64,000 bases of DNA from Sipunculus nudus. Its lineage: Eukaryota; Annelida; Sipuncula; Golfingiida; Sipunculidae. Below, in pieces: positions 45,601 through 59,300 of the stretch. Under the pieces are notes generated by a model. That model was given only the letters and a program-made list of their open reading frames with translations. It did not search any database and was not told the DNA's origin. How positions within the stretch are numbered: the stretch's first letter is position 1; the number at the start of each line of letters is the position of its first letter. The translations under genes and the position numbers were made by a program. The stretch spans positions 47,104,079 through 47,168,078 of the forward strand of contig CM049309.1 of the NCBI GenBank assembly GCA_026874595.1, written 5' to 3'.

Positions 45601-48600
45601 CTAATAGTAAATTGCATCTGATTTGGGGGACCATCCTGAAAGAATTATTTCTACAAAGCACTCTATACAAGCCTTTGGCACACACTGCTGCATACCACGT
45701 ACTGAGGGCTCCAACACAGCAAATATATGTGTAAATAATTTTTAGCTCAGCTGACTGAAAGTCATCTGAGCTATAACAATCACTCTTTGTCCGTGGTCTG
45801 TCTGTCTGTCTGTCCGTCCGTTAACCAGGCACAAATCGTAAAGACTGGACCTAGAATCTTAATTCTTGACACACTGAGAGGTCCATAAAAAATCTCCTTG
45901 GAAACCAGAAATTAGGTCTCTGTTACCCATATCCTTTGAGCTATGGGGCCCCAAAGTAACCCCCAGAATAGTAAAAAATTTCATACAAAAACTTCAATAT
46001 CTCAATAACTAAATCACTGATGGTCATGATTTTTGGCATACAAATTGATCAAGAGATGTTCCATCAGTTCCTGCAGACTGGTGGCGCAACCTGTATTGTT
46101 TAATTTTTTTACGATTTTTTCCTCTTTTTTTGAGACCTTTAAGGATGCTGTCATATGTTAACATGACACAAATTGTAATGACTGGACCTAGAATCTTCAT
46201 TCTCAACACACTGAGAGACCTTTGAAAAGTCTCCATGGAAACCAGAAATTAGGTCTCTTTTACCCATATCCTTCGAGCTATGGGGCCCCAAAGTACCCCC
46301 CAGAAAAGTCAAAAATTTCATACAAAAACTTCAATATCTCATTAACTACTTGACTAATGGTTGTGATTTTTATCATACATATTGATCATGAGATGTTCCA
46401 TCACTTCCTGCAGACTGGTGGTGCCACCTGTAATGTTCGATTTTTTACAAATTTTTTTCTCTATTTTTGAGACCTTTAAAAATGTGAACATCTGTTAACA
46501 AGGCACAAATCGTTAAGACTGGACCTAGAATCTTAATTCTTGACACACTGAGAGGTCCATGAAAAATCTCCTTGGAAACCAGAAATTAGGTCTCTGTTAC
46601 ATATATCCTTTGAGCTATGGGACCCCAAAGTACCCCCCAGAGTAGTCAAAAATTTCATACAAAAACTTTAATATCTCAATAACTACATCACTGATGGTCA
46701 TGATTTTTGGCATACATATTGATCAAGAGATTTTCCATCAGTTCCTGCAGACTGGTGGCGCCACCTGTTTTACGAATTTTTACGAATTGTTTTGTCTATT
46801 TTTGAGACCTTTAAAAATGTGAACATCTGTTAACAGGGCACAAATCATAAAGACTGGACCTAGTAGAATCTTCATATTTGACAGACTGAGAGGTCCATGA
46901 AAAGTCTCCATGGAAACCTGAAATAAGGTCTCTGTTACCCATATCCTTTGAGCTGTGGGGGGCTCCCAATAACCCCCCAGAATAATGGAAAATTTGATAT
47001 AAACAAACTGCAACATCGCAATAACTACAACACTGATGGTCATGATTTTTGGCATACATGTTGATCAAGAGGTGTTCCATCAGTTCCTGCAAACTGGTGG
47101 CACCACCTGTATTTTTCATGCAAATTTTCACAATTTTTTTTCTCTATTTTTGAGACCTTTAAGGATGTAGTTTTCTGTCAACAGGGTACAAATCGTAACA
47201 ACTGGACCTAGAATCTTCATTCTTGACTCACAGGGAGACCCATGATAAGTCTCCATGGAAACCTGAAATTAGGTCTCTGTTACCCATATCCTTTGAGCTA
47301 TGGCACTGCAAAGTACAGCTCAGAATAATGGAAAATTTGATACAGAAGCTGAAGTATCTGAACAGCTAATGCAGAGATCGCCATAATTGTTTGCATGGAT
47401 ATTGATCATGGAGTATTTCTGCAAACTGGTGGCACAACCTGTATTTGTTCTGGTTTTTTTACGAATTTTTTCTCTGTTTTTGAGACCTTTAAAGATATGA
47501 ACATCTGTTAACAGGGCCCAAATCATAAAAACTGGACCTAGAATCTTCATTCTTGACACACAGGGAGACCAATGAAAAGTCTCCATTGAAACCTGAAATT
47601 TGGTCTCTGTTACCCATATTCTTTAAGCTGTATGCCTCCAAAATACCCCCCCAGAATAATGGAAAATTTGATACAAAAACTGCAGTATCTCAATAACTAC
47701 AACACTGATGGTCATGATTTTCGGCATACATATTGATCATGAGCTGTTCCATCAGTTTCTGCAGACTGGTACGCTCCTGAGGCAGCGGAAATCTAGCGCT
47801 TCTAAAGAAGCAACTGATTTTCACGCTGCCAGCTTTGACCGTTTATGATATATTTAGACACCAGATGGCGGTTTGTTGTCCGCTGAAATAAACGTGCGTA
47901 TGATGTGAAAAGCAGCCAATAAGATGCCAATAAGCAAACACTCGACAGGCATCCTGGCTCCGCCCATTGCTGCGCTTCAAGCGCCACTTGATGTGTTTCC
48001 GGTCAAATTTAAATTGCTCCCTTTGCATTCTCGCATTATCGACCGATTCGATTATGACATTATGACTGTGTTAGCGTAGCCATGTATCTATTGTCTGCAG
48101 AACTGAAACAAGCCAACGAGGTGTGCATGCAGCCTTTGTTGTTACGTTTTGTTTGAATTACAGCTCACCGGCTGAGCATCCTATGTGCCCAAGGCCATAA
48201 GCAATTAAACCACTTCAGGGACAATTCTCTCTGAGCCTGTGGTCTGTTCAGAAGGTTACGCGAGGCGATGAGCTGTCACTCAAAACGAAATAAACATGAT
48301 TGGCTACGTGTATTCCTCGCTTGGCTTTGTCTTCCAGCACACGGTGTCCATGTCACAGTCTCATCTGATTGGACAAAAATACAGTGCTCCCCTCTGGTGT
48401 AGCAATTCAGGATACGAGGGCATAACAAACAGTGCCTTATGATATAGGTAGTAGCCCTATAGGTAAAGCGTTGTGTAAAGAGCGTAGCAGACTGGGTGCG
48501 CCACCTCTATTTTTTCTAAATTTTTACGAATTTTTTTTCTCTTTTTTTGAGACCTTTAAAGATGTGGTTATCTGTCAACAGTTTACAAATTGCAACAACT

Positions 48601-51600
48601 GGACCTAGAATCTTCATTCTTGTCATGCAGGGAGGCCCATGAAAAGTGCCTGTGGAAACTTGTAATTAGGTCTCTAGCTGTTACCCATATCCTTCAAGCT
48701 ATAGGACTCTGAAGTATCCCTCAGAATAATGGACAATTTGATACAAAAGCTGAAGTATCTGAACAACTAATGCGGAGATCATCATGATTCTTTGCATGGA
48801 TATTGACCATTAAGTGTTTTTATTAGTTTCTGCAGACTGGTGGAGCCACCTGTATTTTTTGTATCCGCCAAAACTTCATTTTGGCGGATACAATGTTTTT
48901 GACCGGGTTCCTCCGCCGCCCCCATGTTCGTTTCCAGAGAGCTCCTCTGAGAATAATGGACCGATTTTTCCAAAACTTACACCAATTATCAGGTCACATG
49001 TGAACTAGTGCCTAACCAATTTGTGTTGACCTCTGACCTTTCCTGTCTATCCAGCGTCCATTTGTGCGTCTGTTTCCACACATAAACCCTCATATCTTGG
49101 GAACCGTTTGACCGATCAGGAAATAAAATTTATACAAATGTAGCCCTTGGATTGCTTTATAACATACACAAAATATGATGGCGCCACCTGTAACCATGTT
49201 TGCACAGTGTCCATCTGTTCATCTGCCTTGGGTTAAAATCACTCATATCTCTGCAGTGAATTGACTAATTCACCTGAAATTCGTCATGCATATACATCCT
49301 GGATAGCTTTCTTGATTTTATGACAGGTGGCGCCACCTACATTTACGTTCACGTTGATCACATCCAAGCTCATATCTCGGGAACCGTTTGACCGATCAGG
49401 AAATAGATATATACAAATGTAGCCCTTGGATAGCTCTTAATCATACACAAAAAATGGTGGCGCCACCTGTAACCATGTTTGCACAGTGTCCATCTGTACA
49501 TCTGCCTTGGGTTAAAATCAATCATATCTCTGCAGTGAATTGACTAATTCACCAGAAATTAGGCATGCGTATACATCCTGGATAGCTTTCTTGATTTTAT
49601 GACAGATGGCGCCACCTACAATCTAGTTTATGCCGCAGACATCCAAGCTCATATCTCGGGAACTGTTTGAACGATTGGGCCAAAATTTTGCATGTGTATA
49701 GATCTCACATAGGTCTTTATCATACACAAAAACTGGAGGGGCCACCTGCAATCATTTTTGCACAGCGTCTGCCGTGGGCTAAAATCACTCATATACATGT
49801 AGTGGTTTGACTTTTCTGCCTAAAATTTTGCATATGTATACAACTTGGACAGCTTTCTGGATTTGTGGTAGGTGGCACAACCTACATACACATTTAGGCT
49901 GCAGACATCCATGCTAATATACAACATACCTCACTCTATTTCCCCTTGCCACTCAACCCATGCCTCACATCACCCGTTCCACTCTGATTTTCGTGGATAC
50001 ACGTAGTCACTTGTCGGCTACCCATATTCTAGTTTACACATTTTTTCTCTGTTTTAGAGATATATAAATACAGACTAAATCTTGGCCTGTTGGTTAATCT
50101 GTTTGATGCTTCAGTTGAATGGGTATATACTACCATTCTGATGATAAAATTTCCTTTTGCGAATCTCCTCCCAGTCAGCTGAGCGTCATGACCCATGGGT
50201 CACTTGTTTTAATGTAACAAACTTGTTTTGAAACCTTGAACACATCAGATCACTGTTTTGACAATGGAGAATGCTTTGTGACACTTTTTACCTGTAAAAT
50301 CCTTCAGAAAAAATGGCATCAGTTTTCACATTTCCTACTTGTATCCTGTAGAAGCTGAAGACTTGACCATTGAAAGTCCCTTCTCAAGTCTTGGATCCAG
50401 AGATGAGGAGAGCCCCTACAAACACTTGCTTCATAGTCTACACAGTGATATATTAACCCTCAGTCCAGAGTAGGTGGAACACCATAGTTTGGCTATATCT
50501 GTAACAATTATGCCTGTTTGGATAACTCAGATTTTATTTATCATTGTGGTATAGTTTATATGTAAATACAACAAAAAAAATTTGTATTTAAATCCAAGAG
50601 ATCTGCATGCTATTTACATTGTTAATTTCTTTGAGTTTAATGAGTATTTTAATTTCAAAACAATGTTTCATCATGGTTAAGTCACTGTGTAATATTGACC
50701 TGTCAGCATATTAACTTTATAGACTATCAGCTAAAGCCATCAATGCTCATTCTCTCCAGATGGGAACAATGCAAAAGGAAAACCAAGCAATGTTGTCTTT
50801 GATCTGTATGGAACAAAAGGATATATGTTGATTTTTTTCATGTTATTGCATCTCAATTGATAAGAGGTGTTTTCGATTTATATGTGTTGCTTTTATTTTT
50901 TAACATAGAACTCCATTTGAAAGTGTTGATAAATCACATTTGCTCAAACATCTTATCAAAGAAGAGCAAACACCAAATGATATCCAGGCCATGAGATTTC
51001 CAGGTATGTATATATCCAGATCTGTAATTGGGAATTAACAAAATAAGTTCTGAAGTACATTAAATGAGTTTACAAGATAATATTTGAATCATACAATTGT
51101 TTGAACTGTGAATTTGCAAAAAGCATTTGCTTTTATCCTAGCTGCTCTATTTAATTTTATTAATGAGATCTTCAAAATAAGGAATATAATTATTGTTATT
51201 TTGTTCCATAATTTTCACCATCGCATCGCTAAATCTTGCCGTTTATTATATAGTCTTTGTCTTCAAAGGACTACTTTACTATTCAGAAGCATTTGGTTTT
51301 AGGTAAAACCATGTCCCTTAGTAACTTGTATAGAAATGTAAAAATTGCTACATATTTAGTTTCTTTATAATGTTTATTAACAGGTGAAATAAAAAAATAA
51401 GTGATAGCTACATAGGTTTACTGTGTAGGTTGAATAGAACAAGTGAGTTCAATTGTAATATTCATGTGGTTAATTATGTGTATGAAACAGGTCTTGAAAT
51501 CTATACCAGATTTCAAATTAATTAGGTATTATCCTCAGTATATGATATATCTGTTTCCAGAGCCCAGACCTTCACCCTGCCTACATCAAGGTAGTAGCAG

Positions 51601-54600
51601 CCTGACAGACCTTAAACCACCCTCTCTGTCCCAGAGATTGTCCACGGCTTCTGAGGATCTGTCCCTGTGCTGGGATCCATTTGCAACTACCAGCAAGGAA
51701 CCTGGTCTTGAAAGAACCACTTATAATGCTGGTAAATGCTCCATTTTATATTTTTTGTGTCTGTATCATTCAATAGTTAATATATAATGCACAGCCCACA
51801 GTATTTTAATATGCAAAGTAAATTATACAAAAACAGAAAATTTTGTAAACAGTTTGTGTGCAATTTCATTGATCATTCAGATAGCATGGTCACATGATTA
51901 AAGTATCTGTTAAAATCCTAGCTTAGATTCATGCATATATTAAATATGTCAATATGATAACTTTTGCATTTCTGAATAATTATAAAATAATTTTCACAAT
52001 GCATTGAATGGTAAGCAACTCCTGAGACATAATTGTTCAAGTCAGGTTTTGCCATTTGTGAATCAATTCTTAACTGTTGAAGATTTTCTAATTTGTTGCA
52101 TAGTTGAATCTATATTAATAGCATTCACTGTAAAAGTCAAGTAAGAATCAAAATTTAAATGTATGATCTACATTAACAGAGCATTTCTATGGAGAAAATG
52201 AAGAAATGTGCTTTAAAAAACTTGGGCACAAGGAATGGTGCATCCACAATGAAACAAACATCAAGGACAATTTTCAGGATACACATTCTAATAAAATATC
52301 ACATCCAAAAGAAGATCCTTATCCAAAGCAAGGTCCTTATTCCTCAAGTAAAGAGATGCACAAGCAGAATGCTGCAATTTTGTGCAGTGCACCTGAGAAG
52401 ATTAATGGTTTTGATGCAGCAAGATATAATCAGTTGGCACACAGTAATAACCAGAGGGAGCCAGCTGATGTGAGAAATAGGGAATTTATTCCTAGGTTCT
52501 TTCAACAAGGAAATCCTGCTTTACCTGTTGCTACTGTCAGCCCTGTACAGCTAAATGCTAAAGCAAACCAAACGGCTCTTGGAACACAAGATAAATATGG
52601 ACCAAAGGTAACAGTTGGATTGGCCAAAGACACACCAGTATTGAAGTGTAGGAATAGATCTGTCTCAGGTACTGTTCATGCAGAACCTTCCAATGTTGTA
52701 CACATAAATGATGTATCTGAAATGGAAAGTGATAGACCAAATAAAGAGAATGAAGATAGTTCATCAAACAAAATCATCACTGATGAGAGTGTGAATGTCA
52801 GGAGTACAAGAATGATACCACAGACAAAGAAGAATCCCCAAGTAGATGACATGGAATCCTTCCTGTCACTCAGGCAAGTCAAGACTACAAGAAGCAAGAA
52901 AATGGTGGATATTTGTGAGTTTGTAATATATTCATTCATATTTATTAGATTTTTTTCTGTGAGTAATTGCTCAAAAGTAATTTGTAATTACAAAAATAGA
53001 AAAGGGCTAGTGTAACTCTTTATTAGATATTGTTCCATTATAAAAATTTGTATTAAGTATTGACACTCTACTTGAAGTTTATTAAAATGCATTTTATTTA
53101 TTATTTTAGCTGAATGGTATTTGAATAAATTATATTAAAATATTTATCCTCATAAACTGCCTAATCCATATTAAAACTGGTTTATATTTTTAATTAATAT
53201 TGGGAGGATATTTTTTATTAATATGGTGAAGGATTAGAATTGCTCTGTGTATAGTAATCTATGCCAGTACATATAATAACTTACACATAAGCATGCAAGA
53301 AATCTTTGCCTGGATCATAAAAGAAATCTTATCTACTGTTGCTGTACATACATTTACACTGAGCTTATATCACCATAGTATAGTATCCATTTGTGTGCTC
53401 TGTCTTACCTCAGTAGGTCCTGAAGATTATTAAAAATATTGATCCATACTTTTCAGATCCTGATATGTCAAAAACTACAGAATGCGCTGATTTACTGGGC
53501 TACAAATCAGAGATCATGGAAACAACTTGTGCCAGCAATGGTATAAAAATATTTTTAACACATACTGTTGTTTCATTCGTGCAGAATGTGGGCTTTTGTA
53601 AAGTAACCATGGGGATCGAGAATATAAATTCTTGTATCTATTCTGGCTGTTTTATTAATGTTTATGCTCCCCATGTAATAAAACTTAAAAAAATAAGTAA
53701 ACTAGACTTGTATACAATATATAGAGTAAATAATCCAGTGTTCAGCTTTGCTTGTAGTATGAATGTGACTATTTTATTTAAAATTGGTAACGCATTTTCA
53801 ACACAGCAACATCAGATCTGCAAGCTAAGAAAGATTTCCAGCAGCTGACAATCATAGCATCTTCAACGCTGGTGTCAGATTCACAGCTGCTTTACCTAAT
53901 GCAGGCGAGGTATTCATTTTTCTTGCATGTTATATTCCATTTTGTCTTATATCATTTTCTGTTATCAAACATTTGATATGTAACCTATTTAAACTATTTG
54001 CAAACCCTATTTTTAGCTCAGGTGACTGAAAGTCAGCTGAGGTATAGGAATGGCGCTTTGTCAGGGGTGTCTGGCTGTACATTAGCAGGGCACAAATCTA
54101 AACCGCTAAACCTAGAAACTTGTAACTGTCAGCTTTGTCAGTTAAAAAAAACTGGTGGTGCTACCTGTATTTTTTTCTAATTTTTATGATTGTATCCGCC
54201 AAAACAAAGTTTTGCGGATACTATGTTTTTGACCTGGTTCCGCCACCGCTGCTGCCATCGCTGCGTTCGTTTCTGGAGAACTCCTCTGAGACTACCGGAC
54301 GGATTTTTCCGAAACTTACACAAATTATTGGGTCATATGTGAACTTGTGCCTAACCAAGTGACCTTGACCTCTGAGCTTTCCTCTCTGCCCAGCGTCCGT
54401 TTGTGCGTCTGTTTCGACACATAAACCCACATATCTCGGGGAACCGTTTGACCGATCAGGAAAAAAATTTTATGCAAATGTAGCCCTGGGATAGCTTTAT
54501 AACATACTCTAAAAAAGGTGGCGCCACCTGCAACCATAGTTGCACAGTGTCCATCTGTTCATCTGCCTTGGGTTAAAATCACTCATATCTCTGCAGTGGT

Positions 54601-56316
54601 TTAACTAATTCACCTAAAATTCGGCATGTGTATGCATCCTAGATAGCTTTCTTGATTTTATGACAGGTGGCGCCACCTACCTTCATGTTAATGCTGCAGA
54701 CATCCAAGCTCATATCTCGGGAACTGTTTGACCCATCAGGAAAAATTTTTTACACAAATGTAGCCCTTGGATAGCTCTATAACATACACCAAAATGGTGG
54801 CGCCACCTGCAGCCATTTTTGCACAGTGTCCATCTGTTCATCTGCCTTAGGTTTAAATCACTCATATCTCTGCAGTGGTTTGACTAATTCACCTGAAATT
54901 TGGCATGCGTGTACATCCTAGATAGCTTTCTTGATTTTATGACAGGTGGCCCCACCTACCTTCATGTTCACTCTGCAGACATCCAAGCTCATATCTCAGG
55001 AACCGTTCGACCAGTCAGGAAAAAAAAATTACACAAATGTAGCCCTTGGATAGCTTTATAACATACACAAAAACTGTGGCGCCACCTGCAGCCATTTTTG
55101 CACAGCATCCATCTGTTTGTCTGCCTTGGGTTAAAATCACTCATATCTCTGCAGTGGTTTGACCAAATTACCTGAAATTCTGCATGCGTATACATCCCGC
55201 ATAGCTTTCTTGATTTTATGACCGGTGGCGCCACCTACATTCATGTTCACGCTGCAGACAATAATGCTTATATCTCCGGACTCGTTTGACCAATCAAGGA
55301 AAAAAAATTTACACAAATGTAGCCCTTGGATATCATAATAACATACACAAAAATGGTGGCGCCACCTGCAGCCATTTTTGCACAGCGTCCATCTGTTTGT
55401 CTGCTGTGGGATAAAATCACTCCTATCTCTGCAGTGGTTTGACTTTTCCACATTAAATTTTGCATGTTTATACATCTTGGACAGTTTTTCATTAAAAAAA
55501 AAACAGGTGGGGCCACCTACAATCATGTTTATGTGGCAGAGATCCATTCTAATATTTAACATATATCCCCTTGCCACTCAATCCATGCCTCACTTCACCC
55601 GTCCTTCTTTGATTTTGGCGGATACACGTAGTCGCTTGTCGACTACCCGTATTCTAGTTTTTTGTTTTGTTTTTGAGATGGTCAAATGACAAGTTATGCC
55701 AGTTTCTCAGCTTTAGTTTCATCCAGTGTCCTGAATCCCAGTGTTTATTGATTGTGATTGTTTTCTACAGTTCCTGAAGACTGGGGTCCCCACCAGTATT
55801 TTTTCTATTTTGATGCCATTTTACCTTTTTGTTAGACTGACAAATTACATTGACAGTATCAGATTCGCACCTTTGGTTTCATCTTTATCCTGAAACCTTG
55901 TGTGTTTATAAGGGCCCTGTTTGAATAAGCAGATGCCCTATATTTATCACCCTGTCCGTCCATTTGTCCGTTCGTCTTTCTGTATGTCTGTCAGATTTGT
56001 TTCCTGATGATAAATCCAGTTTGCATTGACATATGGATTTCAAACTTGACTATATGGCCAACCTCTAAAGCAAAACCTTGATTTTGGGGTCATGAGGTCA
56101 AAGGTCAAGGTCACTGGAAAGATTGTTGATGCATTTAAGCCAAACATTTCATTTTAAACCTTCCATCTTGCACATATGGCTGAACTGCTAAAAGGGAAAG
56201 AACCTGATTGATTTTGGGAACACAAGAATAAAGGTCAAGGTCAAAGGGGCCATCTGTCCACATATTTGTATCCAGATTATACTTCCAGTTTGGATTGACA
56301 TATTTGTTTCAATCTT

Positions 56317-56374
<58 letters not shown>

Positions 56375-59300
56375 TATATATATATATATATATATGACCC
56401 ACCAGTAATGTAAGAACCCTTTTGATTTTGGGGTCATGTAATCAAAGGTCAAGGTCATAGGACCCACTACTTTAGAAAGACTGGATGCAATTTAAGCCAA
56501 ATTTTTCATTGCAAACCTTCCATCATGTGGCGCACCTGTCAGTTGGGGAAGTTTCCTTTTCATTTTTGGGTCATTAGATCAAAGGTCAAGGTCACAGGGC
56601 CCATCCATTCACAAATTAGTTTGTTGATGATAACTCCAGTTTTGGTAGACAGATTGGTTTCAAACTGATCACAGGACTCATATTTTGAAAAAGCTCACAA
56701 GCATATACTTAAAGACAAATTCAGCTGAGGGTCGAGACCCATGGGTCCCTAATTTGTATAGGGATTCCATTCAGGCTGTCCTTGTACTTATGTTAACCTG
56801 GCCCACCTGACATGTATGTTATCAGAGTACTGGTCATACCATGTTCAGGTGTGGATTGTTGGTTTAATTGCTGTATTCTTGATTTCATATCTTCTAATAT
56901 TTGTCAAAAGAACATTACAAATAAATAACTTCATGCTAGGAATCAATTTTTCCTAAAATTTCACATCTTAATCACTTAATATTTCAGTCATGCATCAAAA
57001 GTGACCATAAAAATGTTTATGTTCAATATAGCAGGGTAAATCATAATCAGAACATAACATAATAGAAATTAATAACCTTGCATATTTTTGGAGGTCGTAT
57101 AAATAGAGGGATCGAACAATTGGATAAAATACGGTACTAGTACATGGTTTCTTAATACCTTAATCAGAGTTTGTTATATGTTATGTCACAATATGTTCAG
57201 GTACAATATATCTGTTGTGGAGAGGTATATGGATGAAGATATCATCATCAATGAGGATACAGTCATTTTGCTCCAGTGTGCAGCCAGTCTTTCAGATGAC
57301 ACAGCAGTAGAGGAACTTCTCAAGTTTCTTGCTCAGCTAAGTCACAAGTACAAGCATTGCTGGGTCTTATTGCATCTAGAGATTCACCCAAGAAAACCAT
57401 GGTATATTATCAAAAAAACACTGAAAATTCATGCAGTTTTCTGAACATGATAAAATACATGAATATGTATAATATAACATATAATAAAATAGATTTAATA
57501 TGATAAGCAATCACCAAATAAGGTTTCTGATTATATTCTTATAAATGAGTGAAAAAAATATGCGATATAAATGAAGCAAAACCTGTGAAATTATGCATCT
57601 CCTGTAATTATTGTTGTCAAGCAACTTCCAACAGTTAAACAATTTTTTTATTTCTGACCAACTTAACACATTTGTATATTGATCTATAATGTTACCCTTC
57701 AGAGGAAATAATATTTTTATTTATTAATGGTATATATTATTCTTGTACATTTATGAGTACATGTTATTGCTTGAATGTAATGCATTTTGTTTGGGAACAT
57801 TTTTTGTGTTCTTAAAGAAGTTCATGAAACAGTTCTCAGGTAGCTTCAAAACGTATTATTAGTTCACTCTGTGAACTTATGCCATGGCGCAGCGTCCGCT
57901 GTCAACTGTCCACTGTCAACTGTCCACCGTTCACCTTCTGTTACCAAATATCTCAACAGCCACAGCAGCTTCCTTCATGAAACTTTGCAGAATTATATAT
58001 CATGGGATGGACATGCAAAAATAAGCTTTTGGTGGCGCCACCTATGTTGACCTACTTTCTGCGGGACAAAATGGTCTTTTCCACTTCTTCCAAGATAAGT
58101 CATAATTAAAGTATTAATATTTTGGCCTTCATATCATAGTCAACAGTTCCTTAGAAGAAGGGGAATAATTTGTGTGTAAATTCAGTCAGGAAATTTCAAG
58201 ATGGCGTCTCTACGGAACTTCAAATCGTGTCGATCGCAAAACATGACAACTTGATGTGTTTCCATACATGATGTATTGTCTGTTACTAAATATCTGAGGA
58301 ACTGCTGCAGCCTTCAATTTCAAATTTCACAGGAATATTGATCATGTGACTGCTGAATGATTTTGACCTGCAGGTGGCGCCACCTGTGTTGACCTACTTT
58401 CTGCGGTATGAAATAGTCTTTTCCACTTCTTCGGAAATAAAGTCATAAAGTATTAATATTTTGGCCTCCATATCATAGTCAACAGTTCCTTAGAAGAAGG
58501 GGAATAATTTGTGTGTAAATTCAGTCAGGTCATTTTCAAGATGGCGTCTCTACGGAACTTCAAATCGTGTCGATTGCAAAACATGACAACTTGATGTGTT
58601 TCCATACATGATGTATTGTCTGTTACCAAATATCTGAGGAACTGCTGCAGCCTTCAGTTTCAAATTTCACAGGAATATTGATCATGTGACTGCTGAATGA
58701 TTTTGACCTGCAGGTGACGCCACCTGAGTTGACCTACTTTCTACAGGCTGTAATGGTCTTTTCTGCTTTTTCCAAGATATGTCATTAAGTATAAATACTT
58801 TGGCTTTCATATCATAGTCAACAATTACTAGGAGGAAGGGAAATAATAATTTGAGTATAAATTCAGTAAAGTCATTTTCAAGATGGCATATCTATGGAAC
58901 TTCAAATTGTGACAGTTGCAAAATTTGACAACTTGATGTGTTTCCATACATGATGTATTGTCTGTTACCAAATATCTTAGGAACTGCTGCAGCCTTCAGT
59001 TTCAAATTTCACGGGAATATTGATCATGTGACTGCTTAATGATTTTGACCTGCAGGTGACGCCACCTTAGTTTAGCTACTTTCAGCAGGCTGTAATGGTC
59101 TTTTCTGCTTTTATCCATAATATGTCATTAAGTATTTATTTGTTATAATCTGCCAAAATAGAGTCTCCTCTGAGACTCTTGGACTGATCTTTCTAAAACA
59201 TTTTTTTTAATCACCTGCCAAAATGCACAGTAATTCACAGAGTGAACATTAGACCCCTCGGTCTCTTGTTAAATATCTCTCAGCATGTAGGTGAAATCAA

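Larger units (their letters stand above)
45744..50206 (+). mobile_element. Large HINE/Helentron-like element, family AGCTCAGCTGACT, with two nested insertions
   Basis: The 5' end is T|AGCTCAGCTGACT-GAA-AGTCATCTGAGCTA. The 3' end is CAGCTGAGC, GTCAT, GACCCATGGGTC, ACTTG|T. It is filled by a 337-bp tandem array and interrupted by a 717-bp MITE (47770-48486) and a 1.17-kb HINE of another family (48863-50032). It lies in SHOC1 intron 8, same strand as the gene. Confidence 0.75.

Noticed and set aside
52915..53015. Extension of SHOC1 exon 12 to a stop at 53015
   Set aside because: A good GTGAGT donor at 52915, a change to AT-rich hydrophobic codons and an in-phase exon 13 argue for splicing.
54517..55517. 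Regularly spaced palindromes resembling a CRISPR array
   Set aside because: The spacers are conserved, not unique, the repeats are in a eukaryotic intron and no cas genes exist. It is a tandem array within a HINE.
57218..57240. ERYMDED, which resembles the XPF catalytic motif ERKX3D with K to Y
   Set aside because: By strand order it corresponds to the segment before the catalytic strand. The true position reads LLQCAAS, so this is a coincidental look-alike.
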